Of a DNA stretch of 64,000 bases, positions 10,552 to 22,100 are shown one piece after another. How positions within the stretch are numbered: position 1 is the first letter of the stretch; each line of letters opens with the position of its first letter. The stretch lies in the NCBI GenBank assembly GCA_964023275.1, contig OZ029918.1, positions 35,790,063-35,854,062 of the forward strand, given 5' to 3'. The translations under genes and the position numbers were made by a program. This DNA is from Norana najaformis (Eukaryota > Annelida > Clitellata > Crassiclitellata > Hormogastridae). The notes beneath the pieces are model-generated. The model worked only from the letters and a program-made list of their open reading frames with translations, searched no databases and had not been told where the DNA came from.

Positions 10552-13500
10552 ATGAGCTCCTACTTCATCAACACCCTGGCCGCCAACCAGTTCTACCAAG
10601 CAACCAGGATGGACCCAGAGGACTTCCTGTCCACTTCGGCCTCGTCCTCCGCCGCAAACACCCGCGGGTGCGACCTCATTGGCCGCGTTCCAGCACCTCC
10701 TTTCAGCCCTGCTGACGTCATTACAGCGGACGGCGGAGTGACCACTAGTCAGTCAATGGACGCTGGTCACCACCACCATCACCACCACCACCAAGCCCAG
10801 CAGGGCACCGAGTTCAACAGGTACGGCGTTTACGGTTGCAGCGGCGGGAGTAACGTCGTCGGCATCACTGGTGCCAGTCCATTCTGCGGCTTACCCTCTT
10901 CTTCATCCGCCTCTTCCTCCAGGACCACCTACTACGACTACGATGACGTCATTAAGGACTACCGGTACGCAAAGTACCCAGGCACGTACCCGTACTCGGG
11001 TACGCAGTTTCTGACGGACGGGCAGGACTCGGCCGCCCTGGCCGCCGTCGGGGGCAGGGCCAAGCACCTCGACTACGCCCCGAGTGCCGCCTTTGCCACT
11101 GCTTCGCTGCTCCACGGTTGGACGACGATTCCAGGAGTGGCAAGGGTCAAAGGTTACTCTGCCGACGTCGCTGGGCACAAGACGGCAGGCTGGAATGCAA
11201 CTGGTCATGGTTCAGGGACGCAGGGACTGCCATGGATGAACCTCACGAGCCAACCGGATGGTAAGACTTACCCCTACCATCCATCAGCTGTAGACAATGG
11301 TTAGTTGTAAGTTACGTAAGGTAAGGTCAATGTCGTCGCCTCTGGCAGCCACAAGATGTCGTTAAACACTGGACGGCAGAGACGTAAACGACGTCGGCAG
11401 AGTAACCTTTGACCCTTGCCACTGGTGGTCAGTGTGCATGGCTATCAACTACAACTCTGGAGTTCAAATCCACGACCGAATGGTTTTTTTTATACATCTC
11501 TGATCCACAAGCCTATGTTTGTATGTAAGTATGTATGTATGTAAGTATATGTGTATGTATGTATGTAAGTATATGTATGTATGTGTGTGAATGTAAGCAT
11601 ATATTTATGTATGTATGATTGTATGTGTGTGTATGCATGAATGTATGTAAATAAATATTTATGCATGTATTCATGTATGTATGCATGTATGTATGTATGT
11701 ATGTAAGTATATGTGTATGTATGTATGTAAGTATATGGGTATGTATGTATGTAAGTGTATGTATGTATGTGTGTGAATGTAAGCATATATTTATGTATGT
11801 ATGATTGTATGTGTGTGTATGCATGAATGTATGTAAAATTGTAAATATATATATATTTATGCATGTATTTAAGCAAGTATTCATGTATGTATGTATGTAT
11901 GTATGTATGCATCTATCTATTTATACATGTAACATATTTGAAGAACTTTAGAAAGGCGCTAGAACATTGCTTGATGTAATGCATTGAATCGTAACAAGAG
12001 ATTGCATATTGTTTGATGGATATAATTAATGGTGTTTATTGCGCCGAATATAGAGAGAGACAGTCAGAAGGTCTAATTATTACAGTAATAATTACTCTTA
12101 CGAGATGATTAGTGAGTTCGGCATTGCCATAAAAGATACGTTCATCCGGGCTTTGACTACTTTAGTCAATATTAAATGCAGTCTTAATTCAGTGCCTACA
12201 CACACATATACATATAGTACACAAGTGTTACACATATCATATATATAGTTTCCGTTCCATACATATGTATTCCCCTCTCTGTATATATATATATATAAAT
12301 TTATTTATAAATGTAGAGACAGAAACCAAGAGTGAGAGAGAGGGGGAGGCGATATTTATATATCGAAATATATATATATATAATAGAAAGAGATAAAGAG
12401 AAATAGATAGATACAGGTACACATACACACATATATAGGATATATACATATATACATGTGCGCAAACATTTGCATATATATATATATTATAATATATATA
12501 TAGACAGTGTATAAACTGGAAAAAAAATTACAACTACGATCGGCTTATGATCCGTCGCATGTGTCAACCATATTACGACGAATGGTCAGAACCGTTTTTC
12601 AAAATTCTAATTAGTAAGTTTTCGGTCAACTAATATCGAATATATATATATATATATATACATATAATCCAAGATATGAAATAATTTATATAATACATTT
12701 TAGTAGTACTTATATACATAAATGTGTGTATATGTGTGTGTGTGTGGGTTCTTTGATGAAAGCTCCAAGCTCGCGTGTAAGAGGACGATAGGTCGATGGC
12801 ACACAGACACGCTGGCGTCTCTCTCTCTCTGTCTCTCGGTCTCTGTCTTTCTCTGTCTCTCTCAGTCTCTCTTTGTATCTCTGTCTGTCTCTCTCGTTCT
12901 TCTCTCTGTCTTCTCTGTCTTTCTCTCTCCCTCCCTCTCCTCTCTGTCTCTCTGTCTGTCTCTCTCTCTCTCATTCTCTGTCTCTGTCTGTCTGTGGTTC
13001 TTCTCTCTCTTATTCTCTGCCTCTCTCCTTCTCTCTGTCTTCTCTGTCTTCTCCCTCCATCTCCTTCTTTCACTTTCTTTCTCTCTGTCTCTTATCTCGC
13101 TCTCTCTCTCTTTCTATCTCTCTCATTTTCTCTTTCTTTGTCTGTCTGACTGTCCAGCCACGGCCCGCAGCAACACTTTCAGCATCTCTTTAGAGATGGA
13201 AAACTAAACACATGCACACAAACTATCCAAAATCTAGAATATAGTTGACTGTGTATTTATTGATATTAGCACGGCGTGTCATCAGCTTCAGTGGTGGCAG
13301 ATGTCCCCCATGCGTTCCTTGGTTTGGTGCCACGGCATAGGCATAAATATACACATCTTTATTATGCATAGTTCTAAACACATGCACGGGGTTTTTATAT
13401 TTGTTTGCGGTAATTTGTTCTTAGGCCTACGACAGGCCTACGTATCTGTTAGTTTCTTGTAAATACATTTTTTTAAATTATGCGTTTTAATTAATTATGC

Positions 13501-14959
13501 CTCAAAATTAAAATCCTGGCTTCGTGTACATTTTTTTGAAATAAAGAATTATTGTTAGCATTCAACGTGATTGCTTAATTAGTATTCATTGTATTCGAGT
13601 CGTGCGCATAAAATTATAATTTTAATTATTGACTTTTAAAGCGCCAATACCTACAGTTAAAACTCAATAGGCCTACATCAATCGATGGTCGCTTCAAGTG
13701 AAAGCTTAGTAGTATTAATTAATAAAACTCCCCTTGCACTAATGTTAATTTAAAATATTTAAGAATAAATGAATTGTTAGTTAATTAACATTTATCAACT
13801 AATCACATGACCTGCATGCTAGGATAGTCGTTAAGTAGCCTACCAAACAACATTCAGAGCAATTCTGGTTGAAATTCAGATTGGCTTATTCGCGTATGGT
13901 TACAACAGTGGACTATTTCTTCACTGCTAGGGGACTACTTTCTCCAAACTGTGGCTGTCCCCAGTTATAACACGAGAGCATCTTATAGGTCCTAACATAA
14001 AAACTGTCTTCGATCAAATTCTTGCGTCCACAGTTTTAGAATTCTTTTCCTATATTCTTAAGAAATACGCCTTATTTAACGCCTTCAAGACAGAATTAAA
14101 GAATTAGCTGTTAAATTTGTGCCGTCATTAGATTGTGGGGAACGGTAGCCGATTGGATAGAGTGTTTTGGCTTGTAGCTAAAAGATTAGGGCCTACGGGT
14201 TCAGGCCTGCCCTAAAACGATTACTATGTAGCGACCTTGAGCAAGGCTTACACTCACAATTGATCAGCGCTATCGATTAATCAGTAGATAGTGGCGCTTA
14301 ATAAATGCAGGAATAATATATGTGAAGGTTATAAGTCGAGTTTTCAGATTTCCTGTGAATTAGGCCTATATGAATCTACAATTTAAATACAGAAAATCGG
14401 AAAAATTTCTAATGGTATGGGGAAATACCTGTATCAAACGGGTTTATTAACTCCTCAGGGTTGCCCTTTTTACCCCAACAGTCAAAAACTTTTGTTACTT
14501 TTATTAATATTTCATAATTTATGTTTGTATTTTCTATTGTTGGGAAATCAATAAACGGCTTCAATCAAGCGATAAGAAAACTGGAACGTGTTTTAGAAAT
14601 ATGAATAAATTATAAGTGTTGTTTATAATTAATTAGCTGCTCTTAATGACGATTATTTTAAAGGATCTTCCGTAATCAAGGACCGGAAACGGAAACGTAC
14701 CCTGTACACTCGGCATCAGACGCTGGAGCTGGAAAAGGAATTCCACTTCAACCGCTACCTGGTCCGGCGAAGACGAATCGAGATTGCGCATTACCTAAAC
14801 CTTTCCGAGCGCCAGATCAAGATCTGGTTTCAGAACAGGAGGATGAAGTGGAAGAAGGAGAAGAACAACACCACTACCACCACTACCACCAATACCACCA
14901 CCGCTAACAACAACACTACAAACCAGGGACCTGCGTTGGCCACAAAGACCTCCAAGTGA
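10552..14959 (+). CDS. Central-class Hox homeodomain transcription factor, two exons, 334 residues
   Basis: Exons 10552-11260 and 14664-14959 join in phase through donor G|gtaaga and acceptor ttttaaag. The protein starts [15 protein letters not shown], the MSSYF N-terminus typical of Hox proteins, so this ATG is chosen. A run of eight histidines lies at residues 73-80 and Ser/Gly/Tyr-rich sequence follows. The Exd/Pbx-binding hexapeptide is LPWM at 226-229 (usual form YPWM). The homeodomain is residues 244-303, with W48, F49, N51 and Q50 intact, and an Asn/Thr-rich tail follows. [13 protein letters not shown] and [12 protein letters not shown] place it with Hox4-8/Antp-type proteins. Paralogue number cannot be fixed: T6-L7, V27, Y37 and N39 are unusual. 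The nearest neighbours found on both sides are not Hox genes. It binds DNA in the nucleus and patterns the body axis by family analogy. Confidence 0.94.
11307..11380 (+). repeat. Partial copy of repeat family E
   Basis: 'aatgtcgtcgcctctggcagccacaagatgtcgttaaacactgg' matches the 3' part of the copies at 20045-20232. It lies just inside the Hox intron. Confidence 0.65.
11515..11935. repeat. (TATG)n array with an internal higher-order duplication
   Basis: Within the Hox intron. A block of about 120 bases, 'gtatgtgtgtgaatgtaagcatatatttatg...gcatgaatgtatgtaaa', occurs at about 11577-11655 and again at 11757-11836. Confidence 0.9.
12240..12510. repeat. (TA)n and GAGA-rich low-complexity DNA
   Basis: Several short tatata runs alternate with 'gagagagaggggga' in the Hox intron. 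There is no coding potential. Confidence 0.8.
12815..13150. repeat. Long polypyrimidine (TCTC/TCTG)n tract
   Basis: About 335 bases of nearly pure pyrimidine on the plus strand, mostly CTCT and CTGT units. It sits in the Hox intron. Open frames across it in all three plus frames are low-complexity artefacts. Confidence 0.95.
13485..14640. promoter_or_regulatory. Cluster of homeodomain-type TAATTA words in the Hox intron
   Basis: TAATTA cores at 13488-13497 (double), 13576-13581, 13714-13722, 13781-13788 and 14626-14635 (double). These are generic Antp-class binding words in an AT-rich intron. Autoregulation is possible, but chance occurrence is not excluded. Confidence 0.3.
14136..14315 (+). 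mobile_element. tRNA-derived SINE, family A
   Basis: A tRNA-like head with a box-A-like 'tagccgattggatagagtg' and box-B-like 'gggttcaggcc' is followed by 'tagcgaccttgagcaaggcttacactcacaattg' and the end 'gtggcgcttaataaatgcag' plus AAT units. Other copies are at 16500-16678, 16790-16918, 40155-40298 and 62972-63106. Confidence 0.8.
14684..14863 (+). other. Homeobox (60-residue homeodomain)
   Basis: Starts [12 protein letters not shown] and ends [11 protein letters not shown]. Helix 3 is Antp-type ([16 protein letters not shown]), with Gln50 and Asn51 for TAAT-core recognition. The N-terminal arm is very basic. Helix 2 reads [15 protein letters not shown] rather than the usual IEIAHALxLTE. Confidence 0.97.
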
Positions 14960-15264
14960 TTTTTGCCTCGACTGACAACCTGGTTTTCCTTGGACTTGTT
15001 CAGGAACCGGTTTCGGTTTTAGCTCGTAATTCGGTTACGGTTAAAAACCGATTAAACAGGTTTCGGTTGTGAATAGAAAACCGATTTCGGTTGCAATTTG
15101 TCCAAGTGCACGAGTGTTGCGGAATGACACACAACTTCTGTCTCACAGCACTTACTTTACACTTTCTGAGAATGTGAAATATGAACCTCAACAATTTTTA
15201 AATTTTCAAACAGTTTAAAACGGTGGCCACAAATTCCATCCTCATAGCGATTCTCATGAAGAGA

Positions 15265-15425
15265 GAAATAGACAGACAGACAGACAGACACACACACACA
15301 CACACACACAGACGCACACATAGACAAAGACACACACAGACAGAACGATGAGACAGACAGACACAGACACACAGACAAATTTATGAGATAGACAGACACA
15401 CAGACACATAGACAGACAAAGTAAG
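15265..15425. repeat. (CAGA)n/(CA)n microsatellite
   Basis: Imperfect cagacagaca and cacacaca units in the Hox 3' flank. An AATAAA-like 'aaataaataaaacg' lies further down at about 15811-15824 and is a possible but distant poly(A) signal. Confidence 0.9.
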
Positions 15426-15489
15426 ACATACAGCAGAAACACACAGGCAGAAAGAGGCCCATACTACATATTTCTTTCTCTCAGCTTAA

Positions 15490-15685
15490 ACACAACCCAC
15501 CCTAGCAGCTCCTTTCCCCCTTCTCTCTCTCGTCTTCTGGCAACCGGACTTGGTTCTTGACATGGCATCTTTGGACAACCGCACTGACTCGACGCAGCGC
15601 TCTTGAATAAGCTGGTGCCCTGCGCTTAGCTTTTAAGTAGCGCTTTATAAATTCCGGGTTTACGATTACGATTACGTACATTTAA
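15490..15685 (+). mobile_element. LINE 3' end, second subfamily, plus orientation
   Basis: 'caaccggacttggttcttgacatggcatctttggacaacc' through 'gcttttaagtagcgctttataaattccgggtttacgattacgattacg'. It is the inverted counterpart of the 5675-5860 copy, ending in the (GATTAC)n tail. Confidence 0.8.
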
Positions 15686-16009
15686 AGGCGGCATTTGAAC
15701 TCATCGAACTTGGAATGCCACTATGTTCGATGACCACCTGTAACAGCGGCGCCATACATAAATTACATATAGGCCTACATGTAAAGTAAAATTAAATCTA
15801 ACAGATATCGGAAATAAATAAAACGTAATGTACACGAAATGCAAGAAGTAAATATGGACGAATGCAGATGAGAAATGAGGGCGGGGTTAACACCTGTCAA
15901 TCAAGTGTAAAGCTGTACACAAATCCACGTGCAGAACAGACATTTACTCTGTAAAGATGTTCCTCTATTTAAACAAATTCTCAGTCGAATTCGTACGAAT
16001 CTCGGTGGG

Positions 16010-16215
16010 TAGAATAGATTAGATTGGACTAGACCAGATTAGATTAGATTAGATTAGGTTGAATTAAGTTGTATTATATTGGATTACACTGGAATAGATT
16101 ATTTTGGATTAGATTAGATTAGACTAGGCGAGATTAGATTGAATTAGATTGGATTAGACTGGAATAGATTAGATTATGCTGGATCAGATTGGATTAAATT
16201 AGATAGGATTAGGAG
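16010..16215. repeat. Degenerate AGATT pentamer array
   Basis: 'agattagattagattaga' with variants such as ggatt and gaatt over about 200 bases. Confidence 0.9.
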
Positions 16216-16499
16216 TAATCTAAGAGAAGATTAAGTGCCAGGGTTCCGAACTTCTTACATCGTGAGCTACATTACTGTCTCTAGACTATTGTAATACTAA
16301 CAGCGCTACATAAGTCTTTGTTTTGGTTATGATTGTGTAACTGCCTTTCGAAGTAAATCGTTTAAAATCATTTCTTGTAAATAAATAGAAAAGCAATTAA
16401 AATGTAATAAACCCCTGTGACGTTCTTTGACGTTCAATGACTGACGGACTGAATGAATGAATGACTAATTTACTTACTTACTTATTGTTTAATAATATT

Positions 16500-16678
16500 A
16501 CTGCATTTATTAAGCGCCACTATTTAACGACTAAACATCAATAGGTGGCGCTGAACAGCTGTGACAGAAAGACTTGTTCAAGGTCACTACACAGTAACAG
16601 TCTCAGGGAAAGAGGCTCGAACCCGTATTCTCCGCGTTACAAGCCGAGCTCTTTATCCAATAGGCCACCATGCCCCAT
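16500..16678 (-). mobile_element. tRNA-derived SINE, family A (minus)
   Basis: The reverse complement reads 'ggggcatggtggcctattggataaagagctcggcttgtaacgcgg', with box B 'gggttcgagcc', and ends 'gtggcgcttaataaatgcag'. Confidence 0.8.
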
Positions 16679-16789
16679 ACTTACTCCCTTAATTACTTAC
16701 CTACCTGCCAACCTACCTACTTAACCACTTAGTTGCTTGCTAGTTAATTACCCAATACTCAATTACCTTACAAGTTACTGGACTGGTTG

Positions 16790-16918
16790 GCAACATTAGC
16801 TCCCCCGATACTATTACTGTGTCGGGACCTTGAGCAAGTCCTTCACTCACAATTGCTCGGCGCCATAGATTGATGCTAAATCATTAGATAGTGGCGCCTA
16901 ATAAATGCAGAAATAATA
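16790..16918 (+). mobile_element. SINE family A body, tRNA head lost or degraded
   Basis: 'gggaccttgagcaagtccttcactcacaattgctcggcg...agtggcgcctaataaatgcag' plus AAT units. Only a decayed trace of the tRNA part precedes it. Confidence 0.7.
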
Positions 16919-16944
16919 ATAATTGGTTAAATGATGCGTCAAGA

Positions 16945-17180
16945 CGCCCCTATGCGTAAAGATGCCGGTTCCAACACCTAAGTGGCTTATATCAGAGATT
17001 TTAACCTCGGGCCAGGACGACCTTACACGGGGACCTTAAACGGCCTTGAACCCATTCAAACGGGCAGCGGTGGTGATAGTTCTCACCCGATAAATTACTT
17101 GAAAAACGAGCAGGGTCCAGGTCATACGGTCGCTATTGAAAAACGTGTGCATTTGCATTTATATTTAATAAATTTACTCA
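16945..17180 (-). repeat. Repeat family F (reverse orientation)
   Basis: Matches the 56320-56575 copy reversed: '...gaacccattcaaacgggcagcggtggtgatagttctcacccgataaatta...gagcagggtcc...catacggtcgctattgaaaaacg'. A LINE tail begins directly after it at about 17186. Confidence 0.8.
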
Positions 17181-17185
17181 GTTAA

Positions 17186-17440
17186 TCGTAGTCGTAATCG
17201 TAATCCCCAGATTTCTACAGAGCCCAACGAAAGCCACGCCACGGGGACCAGCTTATTCACAGGCGCTCAGTCAAAACAAAATCGATAGGCAAAAGTGTTC
17301 GGTTCCAGGTCAAGATCCAAGAGTCAGGCATAGACAGCGTGACAGCTACGGTGGGTGATGTTTCGGATTGGAGCGGAAAGAGAGATAAGAGGAAGAAGAG
17401 GAATCAGGATAGGATCTGTGAAAGAGGAATGTTTACTAGC
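17186..17440 (-). mobile_element. LINE 3' end, longer copy
   Basis: (GTAATC)n tail, then 'cccagatttctacagagcccaacgaaagccacg...aaaatcgataggcaaaagtgttcgg', then 'gtgacagctacggtgggtgatgttt...aagaggaatcaggatagga'. The last block equals the 3' UTR of the LINE at 53446-54335 just below its reverse transcriptase stop. Confidence 0.85.
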
Positions 17441-17699
17441 TACTTACTAGCTTACTCATTTAGTCGAAGTCCTACATTGAACCAACGCATAGAATGTTGA
17501 TAAACCGATGACGTCATTACTATCAACGTAAACATGACTGCACAGTCCAACTAGGTGCATTTTTTATAAGTTTATTTTATAAGTTTATTTTATTTTATTT
17601 TACACCATCCTGACTCCCATCAAAGTGCTACTCAACACCAAATAGCAGTCGAATAGCAACCTCTCCACTGAAGTGCACAGGAGTAGCAAAGTAAGCAAG

Positions 17700-17985
17700 A
17701 TGTCTATCTGTCCGTTTTTCTATCTATCTGTCTCCTTCATTGCCTGTCTGTCTGTCTGTGTATGTCTGTCTGTCTGTCTCAGTTCGTCTATGTGTCTGTT
17801 TGTCTTCTTCTTGTCTGTCTGTTTGTGTGTCTGTCTCACTTTATGTGCGTCTGCCTGCCTGTATATCAGTTTGTTTTTCTCTGTCTGTCTACCTCTGTCT
17901 ACCTCTGTATGCCTGGCTTTGTATGTGTCTGTCTGTCTATCGACCTGTGGCTGTCTGTTTGTATGTCTGTCTGCCTGCTTGTGAC
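17700..17985. repeat. (TCTG)n microsatellite
   Basis: Imperfect ctgtctgtctgt units over nearly 300 bases. Open frames on both strands are artefacts. Confidence 0.95.
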
Positions 17986-18282
17986 TCTCCAAAATGTAGT
18001 GCCTTTAAGACTGGACAACGAAGATTTTGCTTGCTTCGAATGTATGCTCGTATGTATCTGAATATTTAAGTAGCGCCTTTTAGGTAGGCCTACTTTTCAA
18101 AACAGTTGTTGAAATCTGTGGTTGAAACCTATCTTATGAGTGGAATTTTGACGCATTTTACCCGGAACTGTACGCGAGTTGCAGAGTTGGAGTCGAGTCG
18201 TCGTCATGGTAGTTCTGCGAGTGGGTGACCTTTTAACCTAGAGGTCATCCCAAGGTCGGTTCTTCTTGGAACAAACGAGACA

Positions 18283-18568
18283 ATGGGTTCTTACGCATCG
18301 GTAAGTTGCTGCAGCTGAATGCATTACGTATGTATACATTGCTATATATGTACCTGGTCATTTATATAGCGCCTTCTGAGAAACTGTCGATGTGATGTCA
18401 TTTATAAAATAGCGGAAATAAAATACATTGATGCTTTCCAAGTATATAGGCCTAGGTACTAAGGGGCGTAGGAACTGAAAAATTAGATTAGAAGTAGTTA
18501 TTATTATTATTATTATCATTGTTGTTGTTGTTATTATTATTATTATTATTATTATTGTTGTTGTTAAT

Positions 18569-18639
<71 letters not shown>

Positions 18640-19163
18640 TATTATTATTATTACTACCACTACTACTACTATTACTATTATTATTACTATGTAATTTGTT
18701 TCAACAGGCCCATTAATCCTAAATCAATTGACTTTTGTCAGGGCGAGGGCAATTACAACTGACTGCAATGTAGGCCTCTAGGTAGAGCTATAAGTACACA
18801 CGAGACCTAAACTGCAAGTGAATCGACATCCGGAAACTTGTCACACGATCCTTTCTGTATTGCCTCGTCAACGACGCATTTATCTTACAAATTAAGGCAA
18901 ATTGCTGGTCAAACATTCGCTAGAGGGCTGACAATGTTGATCCTAGGCCTGCCTAATAATAGGCCTAGTATGCCTACCAAAATAAAAAGTAGAGGCAGGA
19001 AGTTGAACTGAAGCTGAACGAAACGTTTTAGGACAGATCGGAATATCAGGCTTGTGGTATTAAGCCCTGTATTAAGCTTCTAGTGACGCTATAGTAGCTA
19101 CGATAATAGTATTCCCCTTGTCTATCCTGCAGATCCAATTCCAAACACCACCCGCCGTAGCCG

Positions 19164-19195
<32 letters not shown>

Positions 19196-22100
19196 GCTGC
19201 CTGCCTGGCTGCCTGCCTGCCTGCCTGCCTCTTGGATCTTGACCTGGAACCGAACCCTTCTTGTTTACCGATTTTCTTTTGACTGAGCGCCGATGAATAA
19301 GCTGGATCCCGAGACTTAGCTTTCGTTGGGCGCTGCAGAAATCTCGAGTTTACGATGATAGTTGTTTTGCACGAGACTCGTCTTTAATAGAAGCCGTTTA
19401 GACTGCAACAGTAGACTTAAAAGGAGGGCTTTGGTTTCTCGGTAGACTTCAAAGGACAGCTTTTGTTTCTTGTGTAGACTTCAGAGGAAGAATCATCCGA
19501 AGATGCCGCTGGGGTAGAAATTGAGAATCCCGATCCAAGGGTACTTCTGCCGAGTAGGCCTAGCTCCAACCTAGACGTCTGGGAAGTGGTAAACGTCCTG
19601 AAACGGAAGGGATTCACCAGACTTACGGACAAGAAGGGTAGGTGGTTGGCTCACTTGAACAGCATCATACGTGAGGTACAATTGAAAGTTCGACTTGCAA
19701 TGTTTTTTTAGCTGTAACTTCGCCACTGCCATTAGTCGGGTGGTGCCAGTCCCAAGCCTGGATAAAGGAGGAGGGCGACGCTAATCATCTTCCTTATGGC
19801 CCAGTGTAGTTAAACAGTAACTACTACTATTGTCACTACTATAATCTCAATATCTTCATGGGGTTAGGAAGGTCGACGCCAATCAGAAGCTTCTGATAAG
19901 CACTGAACAACTTACCGTCGACGTTAACGGCCCTGGATGTCGTTATACTGAATAATATTACACGAAATACGCAGCTACAGGTAGACACTTTGAGAGTACT
20001 TTCATCCGAACGTACACGTTCTCGTGTTCGTGTTCAATGCACCTGTTTAACGCCATCACTCGGATAGCGCCAGTCCCAAGCCTGGATAAAAGAGGAGGGT
20101 GACGTCAGCGGCCTCTTATGCTATAAGATGTCGTTAAACACTGGAACTACTATATCGGGAAGTGCCAGTCCCAAGGCTGGATAAAGGAGGAGGGCGACGT
20201 CAACGGCCTTTGCTGCCCCAAGATGTCGTTAAACATTATACCTATTGTCTATAGCTGCTGTCTGGCTTTCTGCTTTGCCTGCATGACGTGTTTCGCGGTT
20301 ATCCGTTTTGGTGGCTGGATGACCGCAAAACACGGTAATAGTCACCCTATGGGTCGTGTATGTGGGACCCGGTGGTGTAGTGGTATGGTCGTTGCCTCAT
20401 AACCGAAGGATCGCGGGTTCGAATCTGCCTCAAGGAACTGCGTAGCGACCTTGGACAAGTTGCTCACCGACAACTGTCTGTGAGGACGGTAACGGGAAAC
20501 CACCTCACTCATCTCACCCCGGGTGGCATAAAGCCAATGGACCTCTCTTAGGTCAGAGAACTCATCATCATGGGTCGTTTACTGTATTCGTGGGTCTGTT
20601 GTGTAGGGGTGTCCATGGATCTCGAGGAGGCGTGTGACATGGTTCTCCCTCTGATTGAGTCGAAGAACATAAGTTCGGATTCGGACGAAGAGAAGACGGA
20701 TTTAGGTCAGTTGTGCGCTTAGACTTCAACTTTGACCTTGACTATTTACCAATCCGTACTTATTACTCGTTAGGATACTTGGTACTTAGAGTTTAGTACT
20801 TTAGGAAAGGAGGAGGCCTAACAACGAGAGGAATGGCGCAATTGGAGGTTCGAACCTGTCTGAAGGCAGAGAGCTTGAAGAAAAGTACCTTAAGGGCAAA
20901 TACTGGGGTCATTTTGACCATGCTCATGCTCCTCTCCTGAACTTAGATGGAAATGGCCATGGTAGGCGTGAACCAATCCCTGGGACCGTCAATATAGTCC
21001 TTAACACTCAAATTCATTGTGTTCAGTGTTAATTCGTTACTCCCTAGTGCTTAGTCCATGGTGTTTAGTCCTTACCGTATCGTCATTAGTCCTTGGTATT
21101 TAGTCCTCAGTGCTGTGTACTCGGTGCCTAGTGACTTAGACCTTAGAATCGAATCCTCACTGTTCAACATCTGGGTTTCTAGGAGTGGCTTCAGATCTGC
21201 CTGACGCAAGGTCAAGGTCATTCTCAGTTCTCGTGACCAGAAATTCAATTGGAAGTCGATAATTTCTTTCCTAATGCTAACACTTTTTGAAAATGTGATT
21301 CTCGTTCAAGATTCGGTTGCGAATTCGAATCTCGTGCAGATGAAACGGGAATTGGACGAGAAGGATTCCATCATAGAAGCCCTTAAGGTAAAACCTTACG
21401 AAACCCACCTTTATATTACTTTATATGACGTTTCCACTAAAACATGGCATCACTTTTAAGTACAGCTCAGTATAACATCATACTCCTCCATCAGTTCTGC
21501 TGGTTGGGTTCTACGTGTATGCGAGAGCCCGTCGGTGGTGACTTCAAACCATTCGAACATCATTTGATAACATAATGGCCTCTAACATCTGCAATAATGG
21601 CCTCTAACATCTTCTATAATAGATCAGATTAAACTTCCATTAACTCTATGAACATTTTATACTTAGAAGGCTTAGTAAGAATATTCTGTTACATTACACG
21701 GCGTTGCATGGCATTATTACACCGCTTTACAATACATTATAAACAGTTAGCATCTGTCGTCTGGTTCTGATGGCAAATTGTGGATGTGGGATGCAGGAGG
21801 AGAATCGGCTGCTGGGGGAAAGGGTCGGGAGCCTGGAGATGACCGCGAAGGATGCTCTGAGGCGGGAGGTAGCCGCAGCCGACCAGATGGCGCTCGAGAG
21901 GAAGGCAAAGGAGGAACTGCGAGCCATGCATCAGGTCAAGGATCTGGAACTGTTGCGGAAGATCAAACGATTCAACACCGCGCTAGAGGTCGCTTGGGTT
22001 TCCCTTCTCAAGGAATTCTCCTTCCTCATCTGCCTACTCTTACTCCATCTCGCCTATCATTCTCTGCTCTTCCTCGTTCTCTTTCTCTTCCTCATCTTCT

